A stretch of 16,736 nucleotides of DNA from Pleurocapsa sp. MO_226.B13 (GCA_030064795.1 JASJEI010000210.1:1-16736), one strand, 5' to 3'; shown: positions 1-8,107, counted from the first letter of the stretch. Notes: a model not told the origin generated them from the sequence alone. Program-made: numbers and translations.

Positions 1-36
1 TAGAAATTATCAAGATAGTTTAACAATGACATAGGC

Positions 37-51
37 TGGGGAAACCCCAGA
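37..51. other. Short perfect hairpin downstream of the 165-aa gene
   Basis: The sequence ctggggaaaccccag has a 6-bp perfect stem and a 3-base loop. It lies 25 bases beyond the stop codon of the minus-strand gene at 76-573. It could act as a 3' stem-loop or weak terminator, but no T-run follows on the minus strand, so a classical intrinsic terminator is not supported. Confidence 0.35.
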
Positions 52-75
52 TGTTTATACGCCCCGTCCTGCCTT

Positions 76-573
76 TCAACTCCTGCCTCCGATTGACACT
101 TTAATAAACTTAGGGATTTCTACGGTCGGTTCTCGCAGCATTTCTTCTACCACATATAAACCATCTTTAAAGATTGCCCTCACTTCCACGAAATAGCGAG
201 GCATTTGTTCTGATTTTTCTACGCTCGGATTGTACTTGAATGGTTCAATTGGAGCATTCCAAACTACAGGGATATGATGTGGTCTGGCAAAAGAGAATTT
301 TCGCGATTTATTTAATCTCTTAAAAAATCCCAATTGATTTAGATTGCGGTAGATGGAAATTACGGGAGAGTCATAGTGGGTAATATACTGCCAGATTCCG
401 CTCAGCACAAACCCTTGGGGATAGTTATTGAGTTTTTCGCCGTCTTGACTGAAGTTGACGAGGGAGAAAGAAAGTCTGGGGTTTTGGTCACTGCCCGAAA
501 ATGTAGCTTGAGGGTAAAGCTTGAGAAACATTTCTTTTGAACCGTTTTCTTCTAGCTCTGAAGAGAGCGACAT
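76..573 (-). CDS. Conserved-looking hypothetical protein, 165 aa
   Basis: I do not recognise a named family. The protein is soluble, with no signal peptide or membrane segment. It begins MSLSSELEENGSKEMFLKLYPQ and contains aromatic-rich stretches typical of a compact beta-rich fold: NYPQGFVLSGIWQYI near residues 50-65, PVISIYRN near 70-77 and HHIPVVWNAP near 100-109. The ATG at 573 is the natural start, because the sequence upstream of it is the end of an insertion sequence. If that element is removed in silico, an in-frame TAG sits two codons upstream, which also supports this start. The only upstream Shine-Dalgarno-like bases now come from the IS end (gctcctt before the ATG). The native promoter has therefore been displaced about 2.1 kb away and expression may be altered. 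It is probably a real gene; its function is unknown. Confidence 0.6.
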   Translation of the reverse strand: MSLSSELEENGSKEMFLKLYPQATFSGSDQNPRLSFSLVNFSQDGEKLNNYPQGFVLSGIWQYITHYDSPVISIYRNLNQLGFFKRLNKSRKFSFARPHHIPVVWNAPIEPFKYNPSVEKSEQMPRYFVEVRAIFKDGLYVVEEMLREPTVEIPKFIKVSIGGRS

Positions 574-575
574 AA

Positions 576-612
576 GGAGCGACGCAAAAAAGTGGCATTG
601 ACCGAACCCAGT
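576..612 (+). repeat. Left terminal inverted repeat of the ISKra4-type element
   Basis: It pairs with 2632-2668 in inverted orientation over 37 bp with a single mismatch (cattg here, catcg in the partner). It defines the left boundary of the element. Confidence 0.85.
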
Positions 613-841
613 TGATCCAAGGTGGGAAAATGAATAGAGAACTTGCTGCTCGGAAGAGCTTTCTGATAGCTTGGCATCCAGGTGTTTTGTGAGTCCGATG
701 AGCGATCTCTCTGGAGTAAAAGAGGTTAAAACTGGAGAGGGATAGAGTTATTTAACACCCAGAGCAGCTTATTAATTGAAAGAGGCAAAAAATGGGCAAA
801 AATAACTGCTTACTCAGTTTAAGCTAGATTAAGAGCTTTAG

Positions 842-2350
842 TTGAGTCAACAAATGTGCCCGATGAATTTAAAAATAACTACCGATAGTCTAGCTCAAGT
901 GTTAAGAGAGTTTCAAATGACGATTGGCTCTGCCAGTGCGCGGAGCGCAATCGCCCCACTGTTAGAATTAGAAAAAGTAGAGCAATGGGATGGTAAAACC
1001 CTGCGGAAAAGAGAAGAAAAAATCCGAGAATCCGCGTTAATTTTAGGGGGAAAATGTATAGCTATTTTACTCAAAAAACTCTCGAATTGCCACGAAGCAC
1101 AGTTAAGAGCTATTAATCAAACCCAAGGTTGGTGGCGAAAAAAAACGGGGAAAAATGGGTCAAAAACCTGGACAATTTTAACAATTGGTAATGTAATAGT
1201 TAAGTTAAAGTTGCCGTATGTAGTAGAAAGAACAAGTGGTAAAGATTCTCAAAAAAAACCCAAAGGGCAAGGTTTTTGTCCTTTTTTAAGATGGTTAGGT
1301 TTGGAGCAAAAGGTTACTCCATTAGTTTGGTCAACTGTAGCTGAATATGGAACAATGAGGAGTTCTTTTGAGACGGCTCAGTTAACTTTAAAAGATTGGG
1401 GAATTGCTCTTAGTATTAGAAGAATTTCTCGTTTAACTTATAGGTTTTGTGAACAAGCTTTAAGTCAAAGACGCTCCAAAATATTTCATCTAGAACGAAG
1501 AAATTTACCCTCAACAAATATCCTTAAAGGAAAAAGAGTAGTTATTTCCGTGGATGGTGGACGAACTAGACTCATCGAGTATCAAGGAAAAAGACGAAAT
1601 AAAAAAACGAACCGTCGTCGATATAAAGGAGAATGGTTTGAACCTAAATTATTCACTATTTATGCGGTAGATGAGAAAGGTAAGAAAATAAAAACTGGAG
1701 AAGTTCCGATTACTAATGATGGCACTTTTGGCAAGTCAAAAGAGTTATTAAGTCTTCTAGAAATGTATTTAGTTCAGTTAGGAATTAATCAAGCTCAATG
1801 CGTTTTATTTATTGCTGATGGGGCAGAATGGATGTGGAAAGACATACCTCCATTACTGAAAAGATTGGGTTGTGAATCAAAAACTACTTACTACCTTCAG
1901 GATTTTTATCATGTTACGGAACATTTATCATCCTTTGCGGAAGCTGCTTTTGATAAAAAGGAGGAAAAACAAGCTTGGTTTAAACAAGCTTGTAAGCAAC
2001 TTAAAAAGGGGAAAACATCCTTACTAATTCAATCAATGATTTCTCTAAAAGAAGAAGCTAAAAATATGGTTGATTCCTTAACAAGTGAAATTAATCATCT
2101 AGTCAAACTGGAGAAAGCTCAACGAATTAATTATCATTTAATAGCTAAACTTAAACTTCCATTAGGCAGTGGAGCTATGGAAAGTTTAATCCGTCAAGCT
2201 GTTAATTTAAGACTGAAAGGAAATGGCAAATTTTGGCGACAGCATAATGCAGAAAGTTTATTACATTGCCGTTGTCAATGGTTATCTGGGAGGTGGAATG
2301 CCTTAGTTGAGGAGATTTTAACTCATCGCATATATCCCAACTCTGTCTAA
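842..2350 (+). CDS. ISKra4-family transposase, 502 aa
   Basis: This DDE-type transposase mobilises the surrounding element. Candidate catalytic residues are D238 (ISVDGGR), D326 (IADGAEW) and E447 (GSGAMES). The C-terminal block with LRLKGNGKFW and the DFYHVTEHL segment (354-362) are characteristic of ISKra4-type transposases. Length and continuity suggest an intact enzyme. The longest frame starts at TTG 842, with AAGAG about 6 bases upstream; ATG codons at 854 and 863 are alternatives (residues 5 and 8). Residues 27-38 (TIGSASARSAIA) are encoded by a small palindromic repeat that recurs outside the IS at 2872-2906, suggesting an in-frame repeat insertion near the N-terminus. Assignment to the ISKra4 family is from motif recognition; the subgroup is not determined. 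Confidence 0.85.
   Translation: MSQQMCPMNLKITTDSLAQVLREFQMTIGSASARSAIAPLLELEKVEQWDGKTLRKREEKIRESALILGGKCIAILLKKLSNCHEAQLRAINQTQGWWRKKTGKNGSKTWTILTIGNVIVKLKLPYVVERTSGKDSQKKPKGQGFCPFLRWLGLEQKVTPLVWSTVAEYGTMRSSFETAQLTLKDWGIALSIRRISRLTYRFCEQALSQRRSKIFHLERRNLPSTNILKGKRVVISVDGGRTRLIEYQGKRRNKKTNRRRYKGEWFEPKLFTIYAVDEKGKKIKTGEVPITNDGTFGKSKELLSLLEMYLVQLGINQAQCVLFIADGAEWMWKDIPPLLKRLGCESKTTYYLQDFYHVTEHLSSFAEAAFDKKEEKQAWFKQACKQLKKGKTSLLIQSMISLKEEAKNMVDSLTSEINHLVKLEKAQRINYHLIAKLKLPLGSGAMESLIRQAVNLRLKGNGKFWRQHNAESLLHCRCQWLSGRWNALVEEILTHRIYPNSV
921..955. repeat. 35-bp palindromic repeat, copy 1, inside the transposase ORF
   Basis: It starts cgattggctctgcc and ends gcgcaatcgcc. It matches copy 2 (2872-2906) at 30 of 35 positions, with most differences clustered in the central loop (ggag against tccg). 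The outer arms are imperfectly complementary (cgattg / caatcg). It resembles small dispersed palindromes common in cyanobacteria. Here it is translated in frame as part of the transposase. Confidence 0.65.
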
Positions 2351-2631
2351 TTTTTCTCTGGTGTACCTTTCGGACAGGAGCGACTGATAAAAAATTTATA
2401 TTCTTGCCGATAGACTTACTCAACTTGATGTTTTTTAAGTCAATTTTTCTCTGTTTAATTTGAGTCAATCACCTCAATATTACAACACTTTGAGGATTTA
2501 AAAAGACCGTGCCTAAATCCAATTCAGGCAACGGAAGCGCACCGTATGGCGAGCGCTAGTTTTTGAGACAATTCTAGAACTTTGTTTCCCTAAAAAGTCT
2601 CCAACCCTATTGGACTCAAATGCTTACATAG

Positions 2632-2668
2632 ACTGGGTTCGGTCGATGCCACTTTTTTGCGTCGCTCC
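2632..2668 (-). repeat. Right terminal inverted repeat of the ISKra4-type element
   Basis: It is the inverted partner of 576-612 (36 of 37 positions), ending gcgtcgctcc at 2668. It sets the right boundary of the element. Confidence 0.85.
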
Positions 2669-3009
2669 TCTATCCGACTTAGTTCAACAGCTTTACCCCA
2701 ATAAGTAGAAATTATCAATTCTTCGCAACAAGGGTGGTCTATTCTCAGCTATAACCTCTATTCTCAATAATAATTGCCGCATAACTTATTAATCGCTACA
2801 ACCCTTATTCTAAGGCTGAAAATTCTCTTTCTCTCTTATCATACTAGACGGTTTAGTCTGCTAGTTATTAGCGATTGGCTTTGCCACTGCGCTCCGCGCA
2901 ATCGCCTTTCGGAATCACCAACTACTTTTGACTGCACCCACCAAGGTTCCAAAAAACGTCGAGTGCCTAAAATCAGTGAACAGTATTGCACAATTTCTGG
3001 CTGTGATTA
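2669..3009. other. Gene-free spacer between two insertion sequences
   Basis: About 340 bp between the right end of the ISKra4-type element and the left end of the IS5-type element. It is A+T-rich, and the only clear structure is the small palindromic repeat at 2872-2906. The left part was presumably the original upstream region of the gene at 76-573. An open frame at 2774-3010 has no protein-like features and runs straight through the repeat, so I do not call it a gene. Confidence 0.6.
2872..2906. repeat. 35-bp palindromic repeat, copy 2, intergenic
   Basis: It starts cgattggctttgcc and ends gcgcaatcgcc. It is the same element as 921-955 with five differences, three of them in the loop. The perfect inner stem tgcg-ctccg-cgca and the outer cgattg / caatcg arms allow a hairpin. 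Confidence 0.65.
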
Positions 3010-4109
3010 GAACTCTTGCAAAAGTCTTTTCGTGATATGATAGAGTGTTTTACTAAAATCTCTTAAGACTGAGAAGATCAATATGAAATTTACCCAATTC
3101 CAGGGATTATCTCAACAGAAATTTAAGCGTCGGACAGGAATGAGTCGTCAAGCTTACTATGTCATCGTCAATGAAGTCAAGGAACAAGAAAAAAACAAAA
3201 AGAAGCCTGGTCGTCCTTGTACACTGAGCATCGAAGAGCAAGTTTTAATGACTATTCAATAGGGCGCGAGAATACCGACCTTATTTTCAGATTGGAGTTG
3301 ATTGGGATGTATCAGAATCGATGGTTTGTCGAACGGTACATAAAGTAGAAAATATCTTGATTAAGTCGAGAAAGTTAGCTTTACCTGGACAAAAAGAATT
3401 GAGAAAATTATCCGCTCCAGAAATGGTATTAGTCATAGATGTCATGGAAAGTCCTATTGAGAGACCGACTAAAGGTCAAAAAGAATTTTATAGTGGTAAA
3501 AGTAAAAAACATACATTGAAGACGCAAGCAATTATCGAGTTAACAACCAGAAAGATAATGTGTTGAAGACATGGAAAAGGAAAAACCCACGATTTTAAAT
3601 TATTCAAGAAAACCAAGGTAAGGCTAACTAAAACAAGCAAAATGTTAGGGGACAAAGGCTACCAAGGAATTCTTAAGATTCACGAAAACAGTGCTACTCC
3701 AATCAAGAAACCCAAGGGAGGAAAGTTAACTAAAGAACAAAAAAGATACAATCGAGAATTAAACCGCCTTAGAGTGGCAGTTGAACATGTTAATCGTCAG
3801 CTAAAAATCTTTAAAGTCCTATCTTATCCATATCGAAATCGTCATAAAAGATTTGGTTTAAGAACCAATTTAATTGCTGGCATTTATAATTATGAATTAG
3901 CCGTATAAATTCAACTCAAAAATTAAATTAATCTTCAAAAATTCAGCAATTAATTAATGGCTGAACTAGCTTTTAATGTCAATTTTTCTAGTTGAGCGAT
4001 CGCCAGTAAGAGTTAATCGGAAAAGTCGAGCAATTTTTTGATTTTAACTCCCAAAAGTTAAAAAATAAATAGCTTCTAATCATACCACAAAATATTTTTG
4101 CAAGAGCTC
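3010..4109 (+). mobile_element. IS5-family insertion sequence (decayed), about 1100 bp
   Basis: The boundaries come from imperfect inverted repeats: gaactcttgcaaaagtcttt at 3010 onward against the reverse complement of the right end (gagctcttgcaaaaatattt) ending at 4109. The left end is flanked by TTA and the right end by TAA, compatible with the short TNA-type target of some IS5 subgroups, but the duplication is not certain. The single transposase gene inside is broken. About 200 bp of non-coding sequence follows the transposase stop and includes one GCGATCGC site near 3995, unusual for a recent arrival. The right end abuts the ATG of the DHDPS-like gene at 4112. Confidence 0.8.
3083..3908 (+). 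pseudogene. IS5-family transposase, broken by stops and frameshifts
   Basis: The reading begins at ATG 3083 with a leading segment (MKFTQFQGLSQQKFKRRTGM) ending in KPGRPCTLSIEEQVLMTIQ, then hits TAG at 3260-3262. Transposase-like sequence resumes in another frame around 3306 (WDVSESMVCRTVHKVEN). It passes the first catalytic Asp (VIDVMESPIERP) and YYSGK-like FYSGKSKKHTLKTQ, hits an in-frame TGA near 3564 and continues to LGDKGYQG (second Asp), VEHVNRQLK (Glu) and a C-terminal RFGLRTNLIAGIYNYEL. At least one frameshift and two stops mean no active transposase can be made. The motif order is typical of the IS5 superfamily DDE_Tnp group. Confidence 0.85.
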
Positions 4110-4111
4110 TA

Positions 4112-5167
4112 ATGCTACGCGATCGCAAAAAAACATCACAACAGCGACAGAACCTTGTGAGAGAATTAGTCGGTGGAGAAATGCCGAGACTGTGGTGTCC
4201 ACCCCTAACCCATTACACGTCGGAAGGTTCATTGGATAAAGAGCGGATAGCAGCACACTGGGCTTCCATGGTGCCCAATGTCAATGCATTTCTCGTACCT
4301 GGATCGACGGGAGATGGCTGGGAGATGAGTGATGATGAAATCAAGGAGCTGCTTGATTTTACTATCGAACTTGCTGGTAAGCTTGATGCCCTTCTATTGA
4401 TTGGAGTGCTGAAGAGCGACGTTTCTTCCATGTGCGAAGCGATCGCCAAAATCCTAACCATGTTGGAACAGAAGGCAGGAGTAGAAGATCCTATCGAGGT
4501 GCTAAAACGAACCAAAGTATGTGGTTTCACAGTCTGTCCTGCCCATGGTAACCAATTGACTCAGGAGCAAATACAGGTAGATCTCGAAACTGTTTTGGCA
4601 CTGAATTTACCAACAGCAATTTACCAGCTACCTCAGATCACAGCAAACGAGATGTCCTCAACACTGATTGCCCGATTAGCTGAGTGTTACCCAAATTTCT
4701 TTCTCTTCAAAGATAGCAGTGGCAGCGATCGCGTTGCACTTGCAGATAGTAACCAAAGTGGTATTTTCCTCGTGCGGGGCGCGGAGGGGCAGTACTCGGA
4801 GTGGTTACAGGAATCAGGTGGCCCTTATCACGGTCTACTCCTCAGCACTGCTAATTGCTTTTCAGCTCAACTCAGAGCGATCGTCACTCTGCTAGAAGAC
4901 GGGAGAATCAAGGAAGCTAAAAATTTATCAGACCGACTGACCCAGGTAGTAGATTTAGTATTCAAGCTGGTCAGTAATTTGCCACAGGGAAATCCCTTTA
5001 CAAACGCCAATAAAGCTATTGATCATTTCCTGGCATATGGTTCGGAAGCCGATCGGTTCCCACCACCAATGCTATATAGCGGAATACGACTTCCTGAGAA
5101 GGTGATTCGAGAAGTTGGAGAAATACTCAAGAAAGCCCAGTTGATTTCCAAAACAGGCTATTTGTAG
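4112..5167 (+). CDS. Dihydrodipicolinate synthase/N-acetylneuraminate lyase superfamily aldolase, 351 aa
   Basis: A TIM-barrel class I aldolase of the DapA/NanA superfamily, whose members form a Schiff base with pyruvate or a related keto acid on a lysine. The phosphate/carboxylate loop reads GSTGDGWEMSDDE (residues 64-76, equivalent to GTTGE). The catalytic tyrosine is probably Y171 (YQLPQ) and the Schiff-base lysine K200 (FKDSSGSD). It is longer than typical DapA (about 290-300 aa), with extra sequence at 113-145 and at the N-terminus, and the YNVPGR motif is altered to YQLPQI. It is therefore probably not housekeeping DapA; the substrate is unknown. The ATG at 4112 lies 2 bp after the end of an IS5-type element, so native upstream signals were replaced. 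A degraded homologue of its N-terminus survives at 11881-12015. Confidence 0.85.
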   Translation: MLRDRKKTSQQRQNLVRELVGGEMPRLWCPPLTHYTSEGSLDKERIAAHWASMVPNVNAFLVPGSTGDGWEMSDDEIKELLDFTIELAGKLDALLLIGVLKSDVSSMCEAIAKILTMLEQKAGVEDPIEVLKRTKVCGFTVCPAHGNQLTQEQIQVDLETVLALNLPTAIYQLPQITANEMSSTLIARLAECYPNFFLFKDSSGSDRVALADSNQSGIFLVRGAEGQYSEWLQESGGPYHGLLLSTANCFSAQLRAIVTLLEDGRIKEAKNLSDRLTQVVDLVFKLVSNLPQGNPFTNANKAIDHFLAYGSEADRFPPPMLYSGIRLPEKVIREVGEILKKAQLISKTGYL

Positions 5168-5401
5168 TCGAAAATTCTTTTGAAGTACCATAATATTGTT
5201 TTTTAGTCAATAAAAATGTCGGTTTTTTGCGATAAAATATAACTGTATCTAGCGTATTCCCAATAGAACCAAGCCTCGATCGTCGGCAATAGCTACCGCT
5301 ACTTGCAGAAAAGAGCACGAGTCAGCATTTTCGATAACAATTCTATACCTTTCTACAAACTAAACGAGGATAACGGTAAGTCCATTTCCTAGGGCTTATC
5401 G

Positions 5402-5415
5402 AGGAGAAAACTCCC
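5402..5415 (+). promoter_or_regulatory. Ribosome binding site with small hairpin before the 432-aa gene
   Basis: The sequence gaggagaaaactccc precedes the ATG at 5416. GGAG and CTCC can pair around an AAAA loop, which would partly hide the Shine-Dalgarno sequence. A 4-bp stem is weak, so a regulatory role is speculative; the ribosome binding site itself is clear. Confidence 0.5.
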
Positions 5416-6714
5416 ATGACTGAGGACATCCGAGAAAGAATGAGAATACCGCCCGCAAAACTGGATGCCATCAACGCCGTTCTGACCAATCCAGACATGG
5501 ATGCGATCGACGATTTTCTCGATGTTATCTCCAAATACGGGACTCCGGAGGAAATCGATGCCAAGGCCAAACAAGCTATGGAGCTGCCGGCACTGCTCCG
5601 ACGGGTCGAAGACACTCAACCTAAATATCTAGCCGACTTGCAGTGGCTCCAAGAGCAGGTGGACAAGGGCGCGTTTATCAGCGTTAGCGAATACCGACGC
5701 AAAGTACTGGGGGACATGGCTGATAACTTGGTATTTACCGATGATTTTGCTGTTACCCTTGAGATTAGCGCCTGTCAGTATTTTCCGTGGGCGATCGCTA
5801 TTGCTAAACGCGCCATCGCACAAGGGGACCTCATGCCAGGACGCTTCATCCGGGTGCGCAAGATGAAGGAGCAGGAAGTCGATGGCGATCTGCCTGCCAT
5901 TGCTGCGACCATGCAAATCATAGGGGCGAGTTTAGTTGAGACCCTCGATACCAGGGGAACTGATGGCTCGAACGTTCACCTGGGTGGAGCCGAGACTATC
6001 ACTGGCTACTTCGGTGGCGTTGGTCAGCCCAACGAACACGCTTTACAATGGCTGGACGAGTACCTTTACTATTACACTAACTATGGAATCCGGCAGGTAC
6101 TGAATATCAATCCTGGAACAGTTTTGCTGGGTTATCTTCTCCACCGCCTTGGTGTGGACATCGAGTTTAAGATCTCGGTGTTTATGGGGAACGACAACCC
6201 CTATGCAGCTCTATGGACTTTGCTTGGCGCCAAGCTATTTTCCAGGGATGACGGCAGTTCTCCTCTGATCGGTTTCAACTGGAGCAACTCGGTTAACAAC
6301 GAGACTATTGCGATCGCGGCTCAGTTCCGGAGAGAGCTGGGTCTTGAGGATGTGGTCCGGTTTGAACACCACATCACCGAGACTTGGAAAAGCATCGTGC
6401 GGCAGCCTTACAATCGTCGGGACGAGCTGATCAAACTTGCCAAACATGTGCCCAACATCTCGGCTAAGCATGAGGGTGGCGAGCCAGAGATCGAACAGAT
6501 GCGCGAGCACCCGTCAGATATACTTGATTATTTCCGCGACAAGGAGGAGATTATTGCTTCTGGGGACTGGGAACACCTGACCCTAAACTTCCTGGACAAG
6601 TTCGATGCAGTGAACAGAACAGCCCGAACTCTGACGAAATCTGGTCTGTCCTTTATTGCAGCCCAGAAGATTCACTCGCTAGAGCATCAATTCATTAATC
6701 GAGACATGAATTGA
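5416..6714 (+). CDS. Unrecognised 432-aa soluble protein
   Basis: I do not recognise the family. The gene is real by length, strong codon structure, higher G+C than its surroundings and a clear ribosome site (gaggag, 9 bases before ATG 5416). Residues 1-100 are predicted helical and charged; the remainder looks like an alpha/beta domain with glycine-rich segments (LGGAETITGYFGGVGQ near 192-207) and two prominent blocks, NINPGTVLLGYLLHRLGVDIE and FNWSNSVNNETIAIA. A TIM-barrel-like enzyme is a guess only. There is no signal peptide, membrane segment or cysteine cluster. It follows the DHDPS-like gene on the same strand after 248 bp, too far for tight coupling but consistent with a shared locus. 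The next gene downstream is a pseudogene, so part of its operon may be lost. Confidence 0.75.
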   Translation: MTEDIRERMRIPPAKLDAINAVLTNPDMDAIDDFLDVISKYGTPEEIDAKAKQAMELPALLRRVEDTQPKYLADLQWLQEQVDKGAFISVSEYRRKVLGDMADNLVFTDDFAVTLEISACQYFPWAIAIAKRAIAQGDLMPGRFIRVRKMKEQEVDGDLPAIAATMQIIGASLVETLDTRGTDGSNVHLGGAETITGYFGGVGQPNEHALQWLDEYLYYYTNYGIRQVLNINPGTVLLGYLLHRLGVDIEFKISVFMGNDNPYAALWTLLGAKLFSRDDGSSPLIGFNWSNSVNNETIAIAAQFRRELGLEDVVRFEHHITETWKSIVRQPYNRRDELIKLAKHVPNISAKHEGGEPEIEQMREHPSDILDYFRDKEEIIASGDWEHLTLNFLDKFDAVNRTARTLTKSGLSFIAAQKIHSLEHQFINRDMN

Positions 6715-6729
6715 GAGAGAGAGCGAGCA

Positions 6730-7303
6730 AATCTGCGAACATATTTTGAACTGGAATCGCCAGGGGATATCTTTTCCGATCATTTCATCAAAGCTGGGGC
6801 TGTAGCTTGCACCTTTAATTCTGGATATCACGAACGAGAAATTGCACATCAATTGTGCGATAGCGGAACTAAAGTACTGATAGTACATCATCTACTGCTT
6901 CAAGTAGCCGAGTTAGCCCGAAGTGAAACACCAGAACTCAAACATCTAATCGCGATCGCCGAAACCGCTGATGAGGTTGCCTCTTTTTGGAGTCTTATTG
7001 AACACGCGCCCCAGATTTCAGTACCAGTAGTTATAGCTCCTCAAAAAGATCTATCTGTCTGCCCTACTCAAGTGGTACCACAGGGTTACCCAAGGGTGTA
7101 ATGCTGACTCACTTCAACCTGACCAGCAACATCAAACAATTTCTCGAACATGGTGAAGAAGCTAAGTCGTTCCGTGAAGAAGATGTGATTCTCGTTCACT
7201 TGCCCCTATTCCACATCTACGGGATGAATGTATTGATGAACGGAGCGATCGCGATCGGGGCGACTCAAGTCATGATGGTTCGTTTCGATACCGAGAGATT
7301 TTC
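6730..7303 (+). pseudogene. Acyl-CoA / 4-coumarate-CoA ligase-like (AMP-binding) gene, internal fragment
   Basis: Only the middle of an adenylate-forming ligase remains. The first recognisable segment is GDIFSDHFIKAGAVACTFNS followed by HEREIAHQLCDSGTKVLI, the usual region before the AMP-binding motif. A one-base frameshift near 7050-7060 separates this from YSSGTTGLPKGVMLTH (the P-loop-like AMP-binding signature, about 7063-7113) and LPLFHIYGMNVLMNGA. Similarity stops near RFDTERF at about 7302, where the sequence switches to the antisense of a tryptophan 2,3-dioxygenase gene. The N-terminal ~80 residues, the C-terminal half and the lid domain are missing, so it cannot be functional. It once activated a carboxylic acid as acyl-AMP/CoA; the substrate is unknown. 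Confidence 0.85.
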
Positions 7304-7971
7304 TGACAAAACCGTATTGGTTCCCCCAAGCATCGCTCATTTTATTCCTAACTTCCCAAAGCTCAGGGAAAAATTTCATTCGCATTCCCTGGTCTAGTAA
7401 ACCTACAGAGCGTCCTTTGAGGGATTTTGCTCCCATACCTATTGTTCTATAAATAAGTTGAATGTGATGATAACGGAATTTCTGAAATAGCTCATCATAT
7501 TCTGCTAAGGCTTCTGCAATCATATAAGCGTCACTATGGGAATACTCAGAATTATAAATTTTATCTAAATCCAGATTATGTTTATCTAAATAATGGTGTT
7601 TAAAAGACTTCCAAAGAGGTTTATACATTTTTAGGAGAACCCGAAAACCAGGAGATTCTTGTCCACTGCCATTTCCTAATATCTGGCGGATCTCTTGGTA
7701 TTCTTTTGGTGACATGGTTTCCAAAAGCACAAGTTGTTCCAACATAATTTTTTGAATTATGTGAACGCGCTTGAAAAGCGTAATCACCCAATTGGTATTT
7801 TCTTTTTGGATATATTCATCAATGTCCAGAAGTGTATAAGCAATGAGCTTCATCCACAGTTCTTCTGACTGGTGAACTATTTGAAACTGTAGCTCGTCTT
7901 GGTTACACAGTTCCTTAAAGTCTTTTTGGCAGGAAAGCAACTTTTTAGTATTCAGATAAATTTCATAATCT

Positions 7972-7981
7972 AGTTCACCCT
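7972..7981 (+). repeat. Target-site duplication, copy 1 (MITE)
   Basis: agttcaccct, identical to 8108-8117, directly flanking the left inverted repeat of the miniature element. Confidence 0.85.
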
Positions 7982-8107
7982 CAGGGCAAACGCACCTTAT
8001 TTTTACAATGCTTACGGGATAAAGGTTTGAGCCATTATTTACTTTTGTAACTAAAATTTGAAAGTCTTGCTACGTAAGGTTTACAGAATTTAGATGCGTT
8101 TGCCCTG
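7982..8107. mobile_element. 126-bp miniature inverted-repeat element (MITE)
   Basis: Perfect 13-bp terminal inverted repeats (cagggcaaacgca at the left end, tgcgtttgccctg at the right) enclose 100 bp with no coding capacity. It is flanked by a 10-bp direct repeat agttcaccct (7972-7981 and 8108-8117), a target-site duplication. Removing element plus one duplicate restores an open TDO reading frame, which proves the insertion. CAGGG ends and 8-10-bp duplications resemble the ISAs1 family of insertion sequences, so an ISAs1-type transposase is the likely mobiliser; that is inference. Confidence 0.88.

Larger units (their letters stand above)
576..2668 (+). mobile_element. Complete ISKra4-type insertion sequence, 2093 bp
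   Basis: The ends are near-perfect inverted repeats of 37 bp: 576-612 (starting ggagcgacgcaaaaaagtgg) and 2632-2668, with one mismatch visible. Between them lies a single full-length transposase gene. The element has about 265 bp of non-coding sequence on the left and about 320 bp on the right. No convincing target-site duplication is visible: the left flank ends cgacataa and the right flank starts tctatccg. It is A+T-rich and carries no GCGATCGC site, unlike the surrounding genes, which is consistent with recent arrival. Insertion was 2 bp upstream of the ATG of the gene at 76-573. Confidence 0.85.

Noticed and set aside
37..51. Intrinsic terminator after the 165-aa gene
   Set aside because: The hairpin is real but short, and no U-tract follows on the minus strand.
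566..2678. Target-site duplication of the ISKra4-type element
   Set aside because: The flanks (cgacataa and tctatccg) show no direct repeat beyond chance.
2774..3010. 78-codon plus-strand open frame
   Set aside because: It has no protein-like composition, runs through a palindromic repeat, and ends inside the IS5 boundary.
7206..7309. C-terminal extension of the TDO frame
   Set aside because: The residues after NKMSDAWG are the antisense of the ligase fragment, so this part is an artefact of the deletion junction.
7303..7397. Apparent continuation of the CoA-ligase frame (TVLVPPSIAHFIPN)
   Set aside because: It looks faintly ligase-like but is antisense to the well-conserved TDO C-terminal segment FFPELWEVRN. 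The TDO reading is much stronger.
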